NCBI GenBank assembly: GCA_003184365.1
Contig: NKYR01000138.1
Coordinates: forward strand, 31,932-95,931
Direction of reading: 5' to 3'
From: Evernia prunastri
Lineage: Eukaryota > Ascomycota > Lecanoromycetes > Lecanorales > Parmeliaceae
Length of the DNA stretch: 64,000 bases
The translations under genes and the position numbers were made by a program. The notes beneath the pieces were generated by a model. That model was not told the DNA's origin, did no database searches, and was given only the letters and a program-made list of their open reading frames with translations. Shown here piece by piece: positions 1 through 11,483 of this stretch. How positions within the stretch are numbered: the first letter of the stretch is position 1; every line of letters starts with the position of its first letter.

Positions 1-3000
1 GTAAAGTAGAGTCGTGGCCTAGATCCGCGAAGATCCTGTTCTTCTCTACGATGGCAGGATCTGCACCGAGCAGCGTAGCTCTTGAGGAAGGGTCTGCAGA
101 TGTGTTGCTGGACTTATGACGGCCGCTCTGTTCGGAATTTTGTCCAGGGGAGAGAAATCGTGACGTTTGTGGTGAGGGCGACGGTGCAGTACTGTGCAGG
201 GCGGGTGCATGTTCGTCGATCTTTGGCAGGAGAGTTGAGAGCACCCTTTTCTTGATCGCCTGGAAACGCAACCCCGCGACCACGGCAATAACAACACCAT
301 CAAGTAAAACATGAACATCACCAGCCATCACTCCTTTCTCTTCTGTATTCTGCATCTTAACGTAAGTTGTATAGCTACAATCCTGAGAAAGTGGCTGCGC
401 GAAGCGCATACTATCCCAGCCGTGAGAAATGAAGACCGTATCTTGGAATGCATTATCACTACCATTCAGAACAAAGCCAGAGATATGTGCCAGACTGTCG
501 ATCCAATAGGGGCTGCAGGCGAATTTGCCGTCCGCCGCACTCGACTGGAATGACACCCTTGCGGTGGCTTCTAATGACTCTCCGTCCATGAAGACTTCCT
601 GGATACCCCGATACTTACGTCCGTATGTTACGATCACGGAAAACAACCTGTATACCATGCTTCCTAAGAGGTGGTGAACTTGGCTTGCAGCGGAAGGGTG
701 TCTCAGCGAAGCGACCCGATGTTGGTATAGATATGCCTGCTTTCCCCATGTCCGCATCCAGCACTTGCTGTCGCCAGGATTTACCATCCAATCAGCATTG
801 TACACGCTTCCTGTGCCATTCAGGGAGGTGAGACTCATTTTGATATCATTCGAAGCTGCTTCCTTTTTGGCTGAAATATTGACAATGTGGCTGGCGATGT
901 TGGTGCTCACAATGAGGGGGTTCAAAATCTTCATATTGGATATGTCGAAGACTGGCGTCTTCTGGGTCGGGTAGATTCGTTTCCAGACGTATAGCGCAGC
1001 TGTGATCGCCATATCTGCATAGATAGAGCTGGGGCAAAGGCCTACGCCGTTTACCTCATGAGCAGTAATTGCAGAGTATAGCTGCTTTTCCCGCAGATCC
1101 GAGGCAAATACGACTAGGGCCTCGTCTACCCCTAGCTCCTCGGACTCTACCTTCTGGAGCGTGGTGCTCTCAAGGCTTGGATGTGGGAACATAGCGTTGC
1201 TCGCAGGCCCGGTTCTTCCTTTATGAAGGCACCAGTCGCCTTCATACTGGATCCAATAGCTTTTCAGGTCGAAGGCGTAAGAGGGAAGTTCAAGCAAATG
1301 GAGCGCTTTTTCGTACTCGCGATGGTATTCGCGCCATCTAATATCTATTCCAGCTCTGTATGCTTTGGCCAAACTCTTCGCGAGTGTCTCCCAATCATCT
1401 TGGCTTCGAGCCGTAGAAGTGAGACAGTGCTCGGGCGGCGCAGACAGTATATTCTTGATCATGCTTGTGCATACTGCACCTGGGCCAAGTTCAATCCAGA
1501 GCGTTTTGTTGTTAGCCACTCCTTGCAGCTCAAGCTCTTGTACTGTCTCCAAGAATTTCACAGGGTTTCTCAGTTGTTCGACAAAGAATTCGGCATTGAT
1601 CAAACCTTCTTTCTGGATGATGGCACTCTTGGCTGTTGACGCTACCATTATGCGAAGTTTTTGGAACGGAATTTCTAAAGCGACAGCTTCGAATTCCTCA
1701 AGTACTGGATCCATTTGAGCTGAATGATAAGCATAAGGAAGTTGCAGCAGGATGGCCTTCACACGCTTTTCTTCAAACTCGCACTTTAACATCTGAATCT
1801 GTTTGGCAGGGCCGCTGACAACAGTCGAATCGCGAGAATTGTGACAAGCTATTGTACACTCCGAGAGGTCCAATTTGCAAAGAATACTCTCGAGAGCGTC
1901 TATGGCCATGTACACAGACAACATGCTGTACGCTCCCGGAACGCAAGTCTTTTGCAAAATGCGATCTCGTCTGCCAATCAGGTAGAACATATCGGTAAGA
2001 CTGTATACGCCGGCGACGAACAGGGCTGCGTATTCTCCGAGACTGTGCCCCATAACAGCTACAGGTTCAACTCCCCACGAACGCCACAGATCAGCCAGAG
2101 CTACTTGGAGTGCAGTCAGAGCCAGCTGAGACTGGAGCGAACTGTACTCGGCAAGGCTGACAGCGGATTCAGTGATAAGTTCCAAGAATGACGAGAATTC
2201 GAGGTTCTGGCATATCCTTTCAGATCTCAAAATGCTCGTTCGGAATACGGAAGAAGTTTCGAATAGAATTTTACCCATTCCTGCATACTGGGAGGCCTGC
2301 ATTGAAAAAACGAAGATGACCGGGACTGGCTTTGTACTTGGAACCGACGAGCTCGTGTTCACTAACCCTTCTTTGACCGCTGCTAAGAGATCAGTGACGT
2401 TCTTGGCGACAAAAGCTTGCCTTAGGCTATGATGCATACGCCTCGCTGTCATAGAATAAGATAGACTAGGCAAGCTGACGTGATGATATTGTGACACGTA
2501 ACTCGAGAGACGGTTTAGATTGCCGTGCAACGCGACAGGCGAGTGCGCTGAAATTGTAAAAACATGAGCGCTTCGGGGGTCTTTGCCTTCAGTCGTAGGT
2601 TGGACTCCATCCCTGAGAACAAGACTAGTATTTCCAGAGGTCATATTAAAATTGTTCACGAGAATGTTCCTTCGGCCGCTTCCGAGCGGATCAGCGAGGA
2701 AGGGGGTCTCCACAGACGGGATTAAGATGTTGGAGCCCTTCAAGTCAGGTAATCTCTTGTTCATGACAGTCTTAATACCTATGTGCCGAGGTATTCTAGA
2801 GTTCTTGAACATCATCACAGCTTTCATCACCGAGGTGACTCCTGAGGCGGCCTCGCTGTGACCGATATTTGATTTGACAGTCCCAATATAGAGCGGTCTA
2901 TCAGGCGTCCGGTGTCCGCCGAAAACAGCTTGGACAGAGGAAGTTTCTGCTATATCTCCAGCTTGAGTGCCTGTACCATGCATTTCGACATAATCGACTT

Positions 3001-5138
3001 GGTCTGGGCTTATATCAGCCTCTTTCAGGACTGTATGCATCAGCTTCGCCTGAGTCGGTGCATGAGGGTGAGTGATCGACGTTGCTTGTGCAGAATGATT
3101 CGTCGCTGCACTTTTGATAATTGCAAGAATGTTATCTCTATTGGAGATAGCAGTTTTCAACCGCTTCAGTACCAGGACGCCTACTGCATCCGCACGGCAG
3201 TAACCATCGGCCGTTTCGTCCCATGTCTTACAAGATCCCGTAGGAGAGAGAACGCCGCCTCGGCTGAGACCAGCAAATACGTCCGACGCAGTCATGATGT
3301 TGCCCCCACCAGCAATAGCAGCATCGCACTTGTTGCTCAACAAGGCCGCGCAGGCCAGGTCTATGGAAGCTGCACTAGATGAGCATGCTGTATCGATGCC
3401 GAAAGCGGGACCATCCCAGCCAAAATGGTAATTGAGTCTGCCGGAAACAAATGCTCGGTTTCCACCGGGAATATGATATTTATCGATATCTTGGGCAGCA
3501 TTGACTTCCCTCCAATCATCGCTGCTTTGACCAATGAATGTTCCAACTCTTGAAGCATCTGTGCTTTCATAGCTGTATCCAGCTTGTTCGAGCGCTTCGT
3601 AGGTACTCAACAATACTAAGCGCTGAATTGGATCAGTCTGAGCTGCTTGGCGAGGAGACATACGAAACAGAAGCGCATCGAATAGATCTGCATGGTCGTA
3701 GAAACAGCCATATTGGGTTGTCGTCGCGTTGGGAGTCCGTCCACTGGGATCATAATGTGTATCTATTGGAAAACGACTCGTCGGCACCTAGCTCTAGCTT
3801 AGTTATTAGTGACCAGAAAATTTTGGAGATTTACCTGTTGGCAAAGGTCGTGGCCCAGAGAGAGGGTTTTCCAGAAACCGTCAAGGTCATCGCTCCCGGG
3901 AAATCGCCCTGACATTCCCACCACTGCAATGTCATTTAATTCACACAGAGATCCTTGACCTGAATCAAGCTGACGAGGGATAAGAGTTTCATGACTGCGG
4001 TCCCGTGTAGGCCTGTGTCCGCCTCCATACCGTGTTGTAAAGTTGGCGGGTCCAATGAGAGATATTTGTAAGTCATTTCCTCGTGTATAGAGTTCAAGTG
4101 TGTCCTCCATCGCAGACGTATTTTGAGGTTGTTGGAAGATGTCTGTCAGTGCTTCATGCATGAGGACCTTAAATACCATATCGCTTTCTTGCAATCCACG
4201 TCCACTACCGAGGATGATGGAGGTTTGGTGTTTCACATGGAGGTCTAGAAGGCTATATTGACCTAAGATGCCCTATATGTCAGGAAGTTCAAGATGCAGT
4301 GCGTGAAATGCGCCCGTGACAGGTACAGATACCACTTTCGACCCTTGAAGCTCGACAGAATTGGCAAGAAGCAGTCGAAGAGTTGACGGGGGGCCACTGA
4401 TACTTATAGAAGACGATGAGTAGCCGCTAACATAGGCTCGCCGATACAAAGGTAAAGGCTATATCCTGAATTAGCCAAGTTTCTTTAATCGCTTTTTAAT
4501 CTCGAACCTGGGATTGATGAAACATATCCAGCATAGACTGAATGGGCTTGAGAGTGAGATTGAGCACTGCAATAGTCCAACTGTCATTGGATGACTCAAC
4601 CGTGTCCGAGCGACGTAGCGCTTCGAGGCCTAGCCGTACAGCGACTGAGATGACTTCAGGGCTGATTGTTAGTAAACCAGTTACAGATGTAACGCAAGCG
4701 GCAGCTATAGCAGCCAGTGAGCCAGTGCATGCTGCTAGCATGATGTGTTCTCCTGCAGGTCGTAAGATACGGTCATCCTCGGATGCTTCGCTGTTACTGT
4801 TAGTGTCGTGGATCTTTCAAATTGCCCAAATTTGGATGAATCCCTTACAGCGTCAGCCATCCTAGCTGGTTTACGCATGATAAAACCGTGCTAGTGGCGA
4901 TGTTTCGTGATTCTCCCAGTCCATGAAGCTCGCAAAGCTCCAACAAGGAGGGTTTAAACAGAGACGATTCGCTGGGCAGTACATAGTGTTCCGCGGCGGC
5001 ATGTACACTCTCAGAAGCCAGCTGTAGAAAGCGACCAAGAATGAAAGAGCGCTTGGACAATGCGTAGAGCTTGCTGAACGACAAGGACACGTCCACAGCT
5101 TGGTCCCCAAAGACAAGGACTTGGCGTGTAGGATTCAT
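1..5138 (-). pseudogene. Non-reducing polyketide synthase (SAT-KS-AT-PT-ACP), one in-frame stop, runs off left edge
   Basis: Iterative type I PKS that would condense malonyl units into an aromatic polyketide. Exons read 5138-4849, 4796-4508, 4458-3835 and 3787-1; introns of 52, 49 and 47 nt. The last exon is open to base 1. Visible domains: SAT (FGDQAVD near residue 15; active-site region ACTGS), KS (DTACSSS, Cys about residue 536; MHGTGT; SNIGHSEA), AT (GHSLGEY, Ser about 983), product template (His about 1311 in HEVNGVGLCPSS, Asp about 1498 in WIDSLAH), and the start of an ACP (LGHDST, Ser about 1661) at the very edge. The start ATG is the first before the SAT motif. A TAG at 4275-4273 interrupts otherwise continuous SAT coding, so the gene is probably dead; a base-call error is the alternative. 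Domains after the ACP are outside the window. Product unknown. The P450 lies upstream on the same strand. Confidence 0.85.
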
Positions 5139-6462
5139 GTACGCGACGTAGAACTTCGGATCTTGATAGAGCACAAAACGGTTTGAGATGATATCCTTCG
5201 GAATGAAAATTAGGAACGAATAGCCAGCTGCTAGGTCAACGGTAGAATTTGGGGACCGGCTTTGCTGGTTCTTTCTTCAGCCCCACAGTAAGACCAGAGT
5301 AGAAGTAACCACGACTTTAGCAGCAACCATTGGCTGCTGATGATGTCCGCATATGTCCCGGAGATCAGCACGCAAAGCATACGCAAAATGGCTCCGCATC
5401 ATTTACCCTTAGGGCTCAACGTTTAAGGTTCAAAGCAGGAAAAGAGGAGCGAACAACATGGAAGCATTGGGTCAGGCGCTGCGGTGAATAATTTGATTGA
5501 TAGGCCCAGAATCAGCAGAATACCATACATGCAGGATTAGTCGGTGCCGATTGCCTTGGAAAGTAAGATTATGAGTAATTTTTACTCCTGCATCTCAGGC
5601 ATGCTTTTAACGCAATTCTGCAGATACGCGGCTCGGATATGAGGTACATAGATGGTAATTTTCCGGCCATCTCGGCGGAGCAGACGTATAGGGTACGCTT
5701 TGCGGATTTCAAGTGCATGTGATGGGTAGGTAAGCCGCTGGCTATATTCTCTTTACTGGTGGGTGGAACAATTAGAATGAACGGATCCTTTGGCAGTCTC
5801 GTTTAAGTGTCAAGTAGGTATTAGTGGTGGAGACCATGGCTGAAGGGGCTCATCTGCAGGAAGATAAATTTAAAAGGAAAGGCTGGAGAGCCGAAGGCCG
5901 CGTATCAAAACTTAAATTGGAAGAGAAGCCAACTCTGTTCTAATTCTCTATAAATCAGTATTTAGATACGTGTACTCGCGATTAGCCGGTTTCAACTAGA
6001 GTACCTTAGTGTCGAAACGCAAAGCTCCCCCGAGTCCCCTGGATACCTACTTCCATACTTCATGGATTATACCCTCACCACACCGCTCTACGGGGCTATC
6101 GAGACGGTCCATGCGGCTAGATTTTGTCCAAATCGCTTTACTTTTGCAGTCAAATTATCAATTGCGTTGATGTTTCTCAGTGTGTTATTCTTCCGAGTAC
6201 TTGGCTTTGCAAGCTTGGAGTTCTTGGAACAGTAGCAAGACCTTTTTTGTTCTCAGCATTGTAAGGTATTAAATCTGATACCAGTCTACAGTTGTCCTGT
6301 TTGCGCCATCGCTTCAGCTACATAATGTAGCAGGTATTCCTTGGTAGTTTGGTTTCCGTGCTACTCTAAGTAACCGCCAAAGGGGCGCTTGCTAGGTTCT
6401 GTCGACAGTCCTTTCTGCGACTGTGAAAGCAGACCCTAAGGTGCTTGTTTATATAGTCACAC
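5139..6462. other. Intergenic region between PKS and P450
   Basis: About 1.3 kb without a supportable gene. It must contain the PKS promoter and the P450 3' end. I see no strong repeat, RNA gene or long conserved-looking reading frame in it. Confidence 0.6.
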
Positions 6463-8107
6463 TCATGCCTCGTCGCCCTTGCTATGAAGAGTCACCCTCA
6501 CACCTCGACTATTCAGACTCGGATTTGTAACGAAGAAATCGTGTTTGACATCGACATCCCTTTCCCTCACCGTGTCATGCAATTGCATCTTTGACCCCAA
6601 ATCCCGGAAAAGTGTCGCAAGCGCCATGTAGATTTCCGCCATGGCCAAGTTCATACCGACACACTGCCTGGTACCTCTCCCAAAGTTGAATAAGTGTTTT
6701 AGCCTCAACTCTTTCTCGGGACCCATCCAACGTGAAGGGTCAAACCTCGTGGGTTCGGGGAACAACGCAGGGTCATTGTGCATATAGAGAGAGCTCATTC
6801 CGACAGGCGTACCGGGTGGAATGGTCTAGTCTCGGAAAGTCAAGGCGTTATCTGGGTGAACACGCTGGAGTCGATGGACTGACCCATACGAGACACGCAG
6901 ACCTTCGTTGATGACAGCAGTGAGGTAGGGAACTCGCTCGAGATTCTGTAATGAGCACGGGGCATCGGCATTGGGAATCGCTTCGTCAAGTTCAACGATT
7001 AATTTACCAAGAATCTGTGTGTTCATGAGCACATGATAAGTGGTGATGCTCAGCATATGCGTAGATGTCAGAGTCCCTGCACCAACCAGACTTTGCGCTT
7101 CCATAACAAGGCGCGGAAGTGATTTTTCCGACAGCGGGAGGTCGTCGTCATCTCGCAAATAGTGGAATACTGTGGGATGGGACTTGGATCCAATACCGTC
7201 GTCATGAGAGAGGATTGAGTGGACCTGGGAGACGTACTCCAATTGCTGTGCGCGAAGTTGGGCGAACAGAGGGTTCGTAGCACGCACCCACCAGTCGGGA
7301 AGAAGGTTCAATGTTGGAAGCATGTGGGGAAATTGCTTGATCCTAAGAATCGGTGAGTCCAGGATCACAATAGGAAGGAGCCCTGATTAAGAGAGGAACC
7401 CACATATGTGAGAGCTCAGATGGTTTCTGCACGAGCTCGTAATACCATGGAGAGAAGTCTTTCATCTCGAGCACATTCCTGCATTTAGAGAAGCAGTACT
7501 CTGTAATCACATCTTGTGTCAATGCGGAGTATGCATGAACAAGGTTCACAGGCTCTCCAGTATCCATCTTCTCGGAAAGCTTCTTGCACAGGACATCGAC
7601 GCGGGACTGGATTATGGGCTGGAGCCGCCGGATAGATGTTTTGGAGAAGAAATTGCTGAAGGCGCCCCGTCGTCGACGATGGAGGGTATGGCCCACAGTA
7701 CCAAAGGTCATATCAGTGCTGCCGAACATGCCTGCCGACCATGACCATTTCTCTACATTCTTGGCAACGGTAGGATAGAGCTGATCCAAGAAATCCGAGT
7801 CTGCAACGTGAAGCTCGTAGGGGTTGATGCGGATAATGGGACCTACTCAGGGTATCAGCTACGCAGAAGCTCGTGTGCCTCAACTTGCGAGAGTACCGTA
7901 GGTCTCGTGCATTGTCTGAAGTTCCCAAACGTAGGAACCCCGTTTGACGACATCGAAATAGAACTCATACCAGAAAGTCAGAGCTGCCAGTTTCCGACCT
8001 GGAAAATGAGCAACAGGAGAAAGATAAAGACGATAGATGACTCCGTAGGTAGTATATAACACAACTGCTATCACGGCGTATTGAAGGAGGAGAGTGCTGG
8101 CCTCCAT
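6463..8107 (-). pseudogene. Cytochrome P450 monooxygenase with one in-frame stop
   Basis: Microsomal fungal P450, about 509 codons, the usual length. Exons 8107-7897, 7842-7404 and 7342-6463, introns 54 and 61 nt. N-terminal hydrophobic anchor after the ATG ([13 protein letters not shown]), then the proline region [11 protein letters not shown]-helix region LVGAGTLTST, ExxR as EGLR, and the heme loop FGRGTRQCVG with the thiolate Cys are all present. A TAG at 6828-6826 falls between the ExxR exon part and the conserved IPPGTPVGMS segment; reading continues perfectly in frame on both sides, so it is a point nonsense change and the protein would lose its heme-binding loop. The position is normally a Trp in such P450s (family knowledge). 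Tandem with the PKS on the minus strand, which suggests a tailoring oxygenase of the same cluster; substrate unknown. Confidence 0.85.
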
Positions 8108-8962
8108 TGGATAAGGCCGCGTTTGTAGATGTTGCGGTGTGGGGTGAGGTCGACGGGTAAACTTCACTGAAGAAGAGAGGCGAAAGGGTCCCTTTCGCTA
8201 CAGGCACGATAGTAGTAAGAGCTACATGGGTTTTGGTGGACTTGAAATTGTTGATGTGAGGTAAAGTAGCTATGGGACAAGTGAATATTACCTACCGATA
8301 GCCCTGCAAAAGAACGTAACGTAAGATACCTAATCGGACCAACCCCATAAAATTTTATTACGAATGATACAACTTGATTTAACGATGTTTATCGATAGTT
8401 AGGCCGTGAAATTCATTTACACGCTCAGAGCCCGAGTACTAAATATTGATATAGTTTTGATGCCTTGCATTTAATAATACAATACAGGGTACACTAGCTG
8501 ACATTCTATTATTACCCATGTGACTGCGTGAGGAGTTTTTCAGCTCCAAGATGAGCCTACCTACGGAGTAGGTAAGCAAGCTGTAGGAGTCTGCTAATCT
8601 CCTGTACGTACTCTAAGAGCTGCAAGATGGTTTAAAAGGATTCAATGAGCTGTAGTGACCTGGCGTGGCATGATGCATGATCTACCTACCTTAGTGCTGA
8701 CGGGTAAGACGCAACGCGGGAATATACCGAACCAGTTGATTGGAGTAGGACTCTCTACGGGGTTACTAGCCCCCATTACCAAATTATGTACCTAGGTAAA
8801 TTCACCTTATGTACCCGACGCCAGTAAGGTAACCTTCCTTGCACATCGTTGCCTATCAATATTGAAATTGTGTGCTCACAAAGACGCAAGTTGCTACTAG
8901 AGTCATGCCTCACATACAACAGTATACGAATATATCCGGGGACCGCTACTTGATCTAATCAG
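8108..8962. other. Gene-free stretch before the repeat island
   Basis: About 850 bases of moderately AT-rich DNA upstream of the P450. Short TACCTA/TAGGTA words recur, but I see no gene, RNA or clear repeat. Confidence 0.5.
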
Positions 8963-9426
8963 CGGGATGTCCTGGGGGCGCAAGATAGGGGCGCAACGCA
9001 AGATTCGCTTAATTTTACCCACTAACTTAAATTAGTATGGTAGCCCCACCAAAATTTAAGTACCTTGGTAACACACACCGATAGTCCCAATTGCATCATT
9101 CAAATAGTCTAATCAATCCCACACCAAGTCAACCAAATATCCACAACCCCCCCACAACAATCGCAACCATGGATCCCACCATAGATCCCACCACAGACGC
9201 ACCTCCCTCCCTTCTTACAGACCTCACCGTCGCCGTCAACGGCCCTCCCAGCGCGGCCGCAACGCCTACCTGGGTCCCCCATCCCTACCTTGAAGAAGAC
9301 CTCCATCCTATCCTTCAACGTGCAATCGATCGCATCCCCCCCTCCCAGCCCCCCCTCCTACTAAGCAGGCAGCTTGGTTAGCTCTGCAGGAGAGGAAAAA
9401 GCATGATAAGGCTAATGCGCGCAAGT
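8963..9426 (+). mobile_element. MULE-like element, copy 1 (5' part, cut at an N)
   Basis: Begins with a terminal inverted repeat starting CGGGATGTCCTGGGGG (about 58 bp), whose inverted partner ends copies 3 and 4 at 12288 and 13252. An ATG at 9169 opens a proline-rich reading frame that runs into a C-run frameshift. The copy ends at the N at 9427, after which the sequence is unrelated. Nearly identical to copy 2 at 9808; one coding difference is T versus I in the repeated DPT motif. Assigned to Mutator-like elements by analogy with the related element at 13343-14152, which has a 9-bp target duplication. Confidence 0.7.
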
Positions 9427-9427
9427 T

Positions 9428-9807
9428 NTAGATAGGGAACGTAATAGGTCTGGTGTCAACTGTCCTCGAAGGTTAGTAAGGTATACAACGCGGGATATTG
9501 CCGTAGGGAGTTAGATTTTGTTACTAACGAATTCGCTATATAATTCTACGCGTCGTAGTATATATTTCTAAGTGGTTTTGATGAGAATTGATGGATCTGT
9601 GATTGATTCAAAAATTTGTTGACACGAAGCTCGTTTTGGATAAAAACGGGGTTTCTGGAGCAGGCGTCCTACAACAAAAGTCCGCGAAGCGATCTAGACT
9701 TTTTTGAGCTTAGTTCCAGCGCTAACTTGTTAGCCTTTGGGACTAAGGTAGGACGCCGGCGCGAAGGAGGCAAAGTCCTGGAACAATCCCTTAGAACAAT
9801 CCCTTGG
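9428..9807. other. Spacer between MULE copies 1 and 2
   Basis: About 380 bases with no supportable gene. GGCGTCCTAC near 9664 recurs inverted as GTAGGACGCC near 9747, and a short duplicated word (AACAATCCCTT) sits right before copy 2. This may be a degraded unrelated element. Confidence 0.4.
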
Positions 9808-10906
9808 CGGGATGTCCTGGGGGCGCAAGATAGGGGCGCAACGCAAGATTCGCTTAATTTTACCCACTAACTTAAATTAGTATGGTAGCCCCACCAAAAT
9901 TTAAGTACCTTGGTAACACACACCGATAGTCCCAATTGCATCATTCAAATAGTCTAATCAATCCCACACCAAGTCAACCAAATATCCACAACCCCCCCAC
10001 AACAATCGCAACCATGGATCCCACCATAGATCCCACCATAGACGCACCTCCCTCCCTTCTTACAGACCTCACCGTCGCCGTCAACGGCCCTCCCAGCGCG
10101 GCCGCAACGCCTACCTGGGTCCCCCATCCCTACCTTGAAGAAGACCTCCATCCTATCCTTCAACGTGCAATCGATCGCATCCCCCCCTCCCAGCCCCCCC
10201 TCCTACTAAGCAGGCAGCTTGGTTAGCTCTGCAGGAGAGGAAAAAGCATGATAAGGCTAATGCGCGCAAGTTACTTGCTACAGAGGTCTCTGAAAAGGAG
10301 GCCCGACGGCGAGAGAAGCAGGAGAAGCAGGTATCAAAGCCTATCTATCAAATTCCACCCCCACCAGCCTTCCGCCCCCCTCCCCGTCCTTCCCCGTCTT
10401 CTCCTACTGTTCAGCTAGCTCCTCCAACTACTCAGCCACTCCTACAGCCTCCCCAGCCAGTTCTACAGTCTCAGAAACCTCGCGGTCGGCCCAAAGGGAG
10501 CAAGAACAGTGTGCCTACGTTCTCTACTGCTCCGCCTTCCTCCTCCGCTCCACCAGTACTTATGAAGTCTAGTTCAGGCCGTCAAATCAAGGAAAAGAAG
10601 GCGTGGGAGCAAGAGAAAGGTCTCTCGCAGAAAAGATCCCGAGGACCTACGTTGAATGCTACACTCCAGCCTGCTATGCAGCCCAATAAGAAGAAGTCTA
10701 AGTCGAATCTGATACCCAGTGAGGATGTCGATGAGAGGGAGTCTCAGCAGCGACGTATTCTAGAGGCGGGCTATTTGCTAGGGGAACTCGTTGGGAGCAA
10801 GGAATAAGCATGAAGTAACTACTCATTACGTCATACATCCAGAAATTTTTACATATAGGCCTTATGGAGTGATTGCGACGTGTTTGCGACATCATATTGT
10901 AGATAT
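9808..10906 (+). mobile_element. MULE-like element, copy 2 (3' end interrupted by a LINE)
   Basis: Starts with the same terminal repeat as copy 1 and contains the longest stretch of the element. It matches copies 3 and 4 up to GTAGATAT at about 10906, where LINE-tail sequence (TGAT repeats) replaces the expected 3' terminal repeat. So the 3' end is lost to a nested insertion or a misjoin. Its 5' flank (ATCCCTTGG) matches no 3' flank seen here, so no target duplication can be assigned. Confidence 0.75.
10014..10807 (+). pseudogene. AT-hook protein ORF of the MULE-like element (frameshifted)
   Basis: Not a host gene. From the ATG at 10014 the frame encodes a short proline/alanine-rich N-terminus containing WVPHPYLEEDLHP, then stops shortly after a C-run near 10191-10200. 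One frame over, coding continues from that run to a stop at 10807: a charged coiled segment (AWLALQERKKHDKANARK), a proline-rich linker, an AT-hook core (KPRGRPKGSKN) and a basic tail (PNKKKSKSNL). The AT-hook is a minor-groove DNA-binding motif, which suggests an element-encoded DNA-binding accessory protein rather than a transposase; no catalytic DDE triad is visible. The same frameshift is in copy 1, so it predates their duplication. Copies of the 3' half end at 12080 and 13044. Confidence 0.6.
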
Positions 10907-11482
10907 TGATTGATTGATTGATTGATTATGTCATACTACCCTGAAGTTAGTCCCTTAGTGGGCCAACTATGCGAGATTACATAATCCATCTACCAGCCAA
11001 TCCAGCCAATCATATTGCCCCACTAGCAAAAGTGAGGCTATACAAATCGGTGTGGATCCACTTGCTGCCTCATTGCATGCATCCTTGTGGGGGGGTACCC
11101 TACTACGCTGGGGCCCCCCACATCGTGGCCGCGTCCTGCTTGTTGATATCATGCCTCTACGAATCCTTCTTCTTGTTCTTCATCGAGGGCTCGAAATTGC
11201 CCAATGAGCCCAGTATTCCATATAAAATTCGCCGCCATGGAGGCGTAGCGAGGTGTTGTCAGCATATCTTCGTGAGTTATCACCCCCCCTTGCACCTTCC
11301 TCCTTTCCGCTGCCCAAAGCCTACTCCTCTGCTTTGCATACAGCCTACATTCGTGTAGTAGGTGGCGGGCGGTCTGTCTAGCCCGCCCACATTCGCATTT
11401 GTCGTTATCGGTGTCTGGTACCCTCCTGTCGAATAGGAAGGCCCTGAGACCGATCTTTTCGGTCCGTATTTGTGTGATCAGT
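10907..11482 (-). mobile_element. Tad1/I-type LINE, 3' end (inserted in MULE copy 2)
   Basis: Read on the minus strand, 11482-11149 encodes the C-terminal end of a fungal non-LTR retrotransposon ORF2. It has an LRAFLFDRRVP segment, then a Cys/His motif CECGRARQTARHLLHEC (Cx1Cx8-Hx4C type), then a short tail ending in TGA. About 220 bases of 3' UTR follow, ending in a simple tail that reads TGAT repeats on the plus strand. The tail abuts MULE copy 2 at 10906. The 5' side ends at the N at 11483, so the length is unknown. Family placement rests on the Cys/His tail motif and the tetranucleotide tail. Confidence 0.75.
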
Positions 11483-11483
11483 N

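Noticed and set aside
311..3912. Many plus-strand open frames across the PKS region
   Set aside because: They lie opposite the continuous minus-strand PKS frame, which carries KS, AT and PT motifs; they are antisense shadows.
4459..4507. Second possible lesion in the PKS SAT domain
   Set aside because: The stop near 4496 lies in a canonical 49-nt intron; both exon sides join in frame at Q / PLPLYRRAY.
7343..7403. Apparent frameshift in the P450
   Set aside because: A 61-nt GTGGGT...TTAG intron restores the frame and gives a normal P450 sequence, so no frameshift is needed.
9109..9318. Minus-strand Gly/Cys-rich frame in MULE copies 1 and 2
   Set aside because: Antisense of the proline-rich element ORF; composition follows from that.
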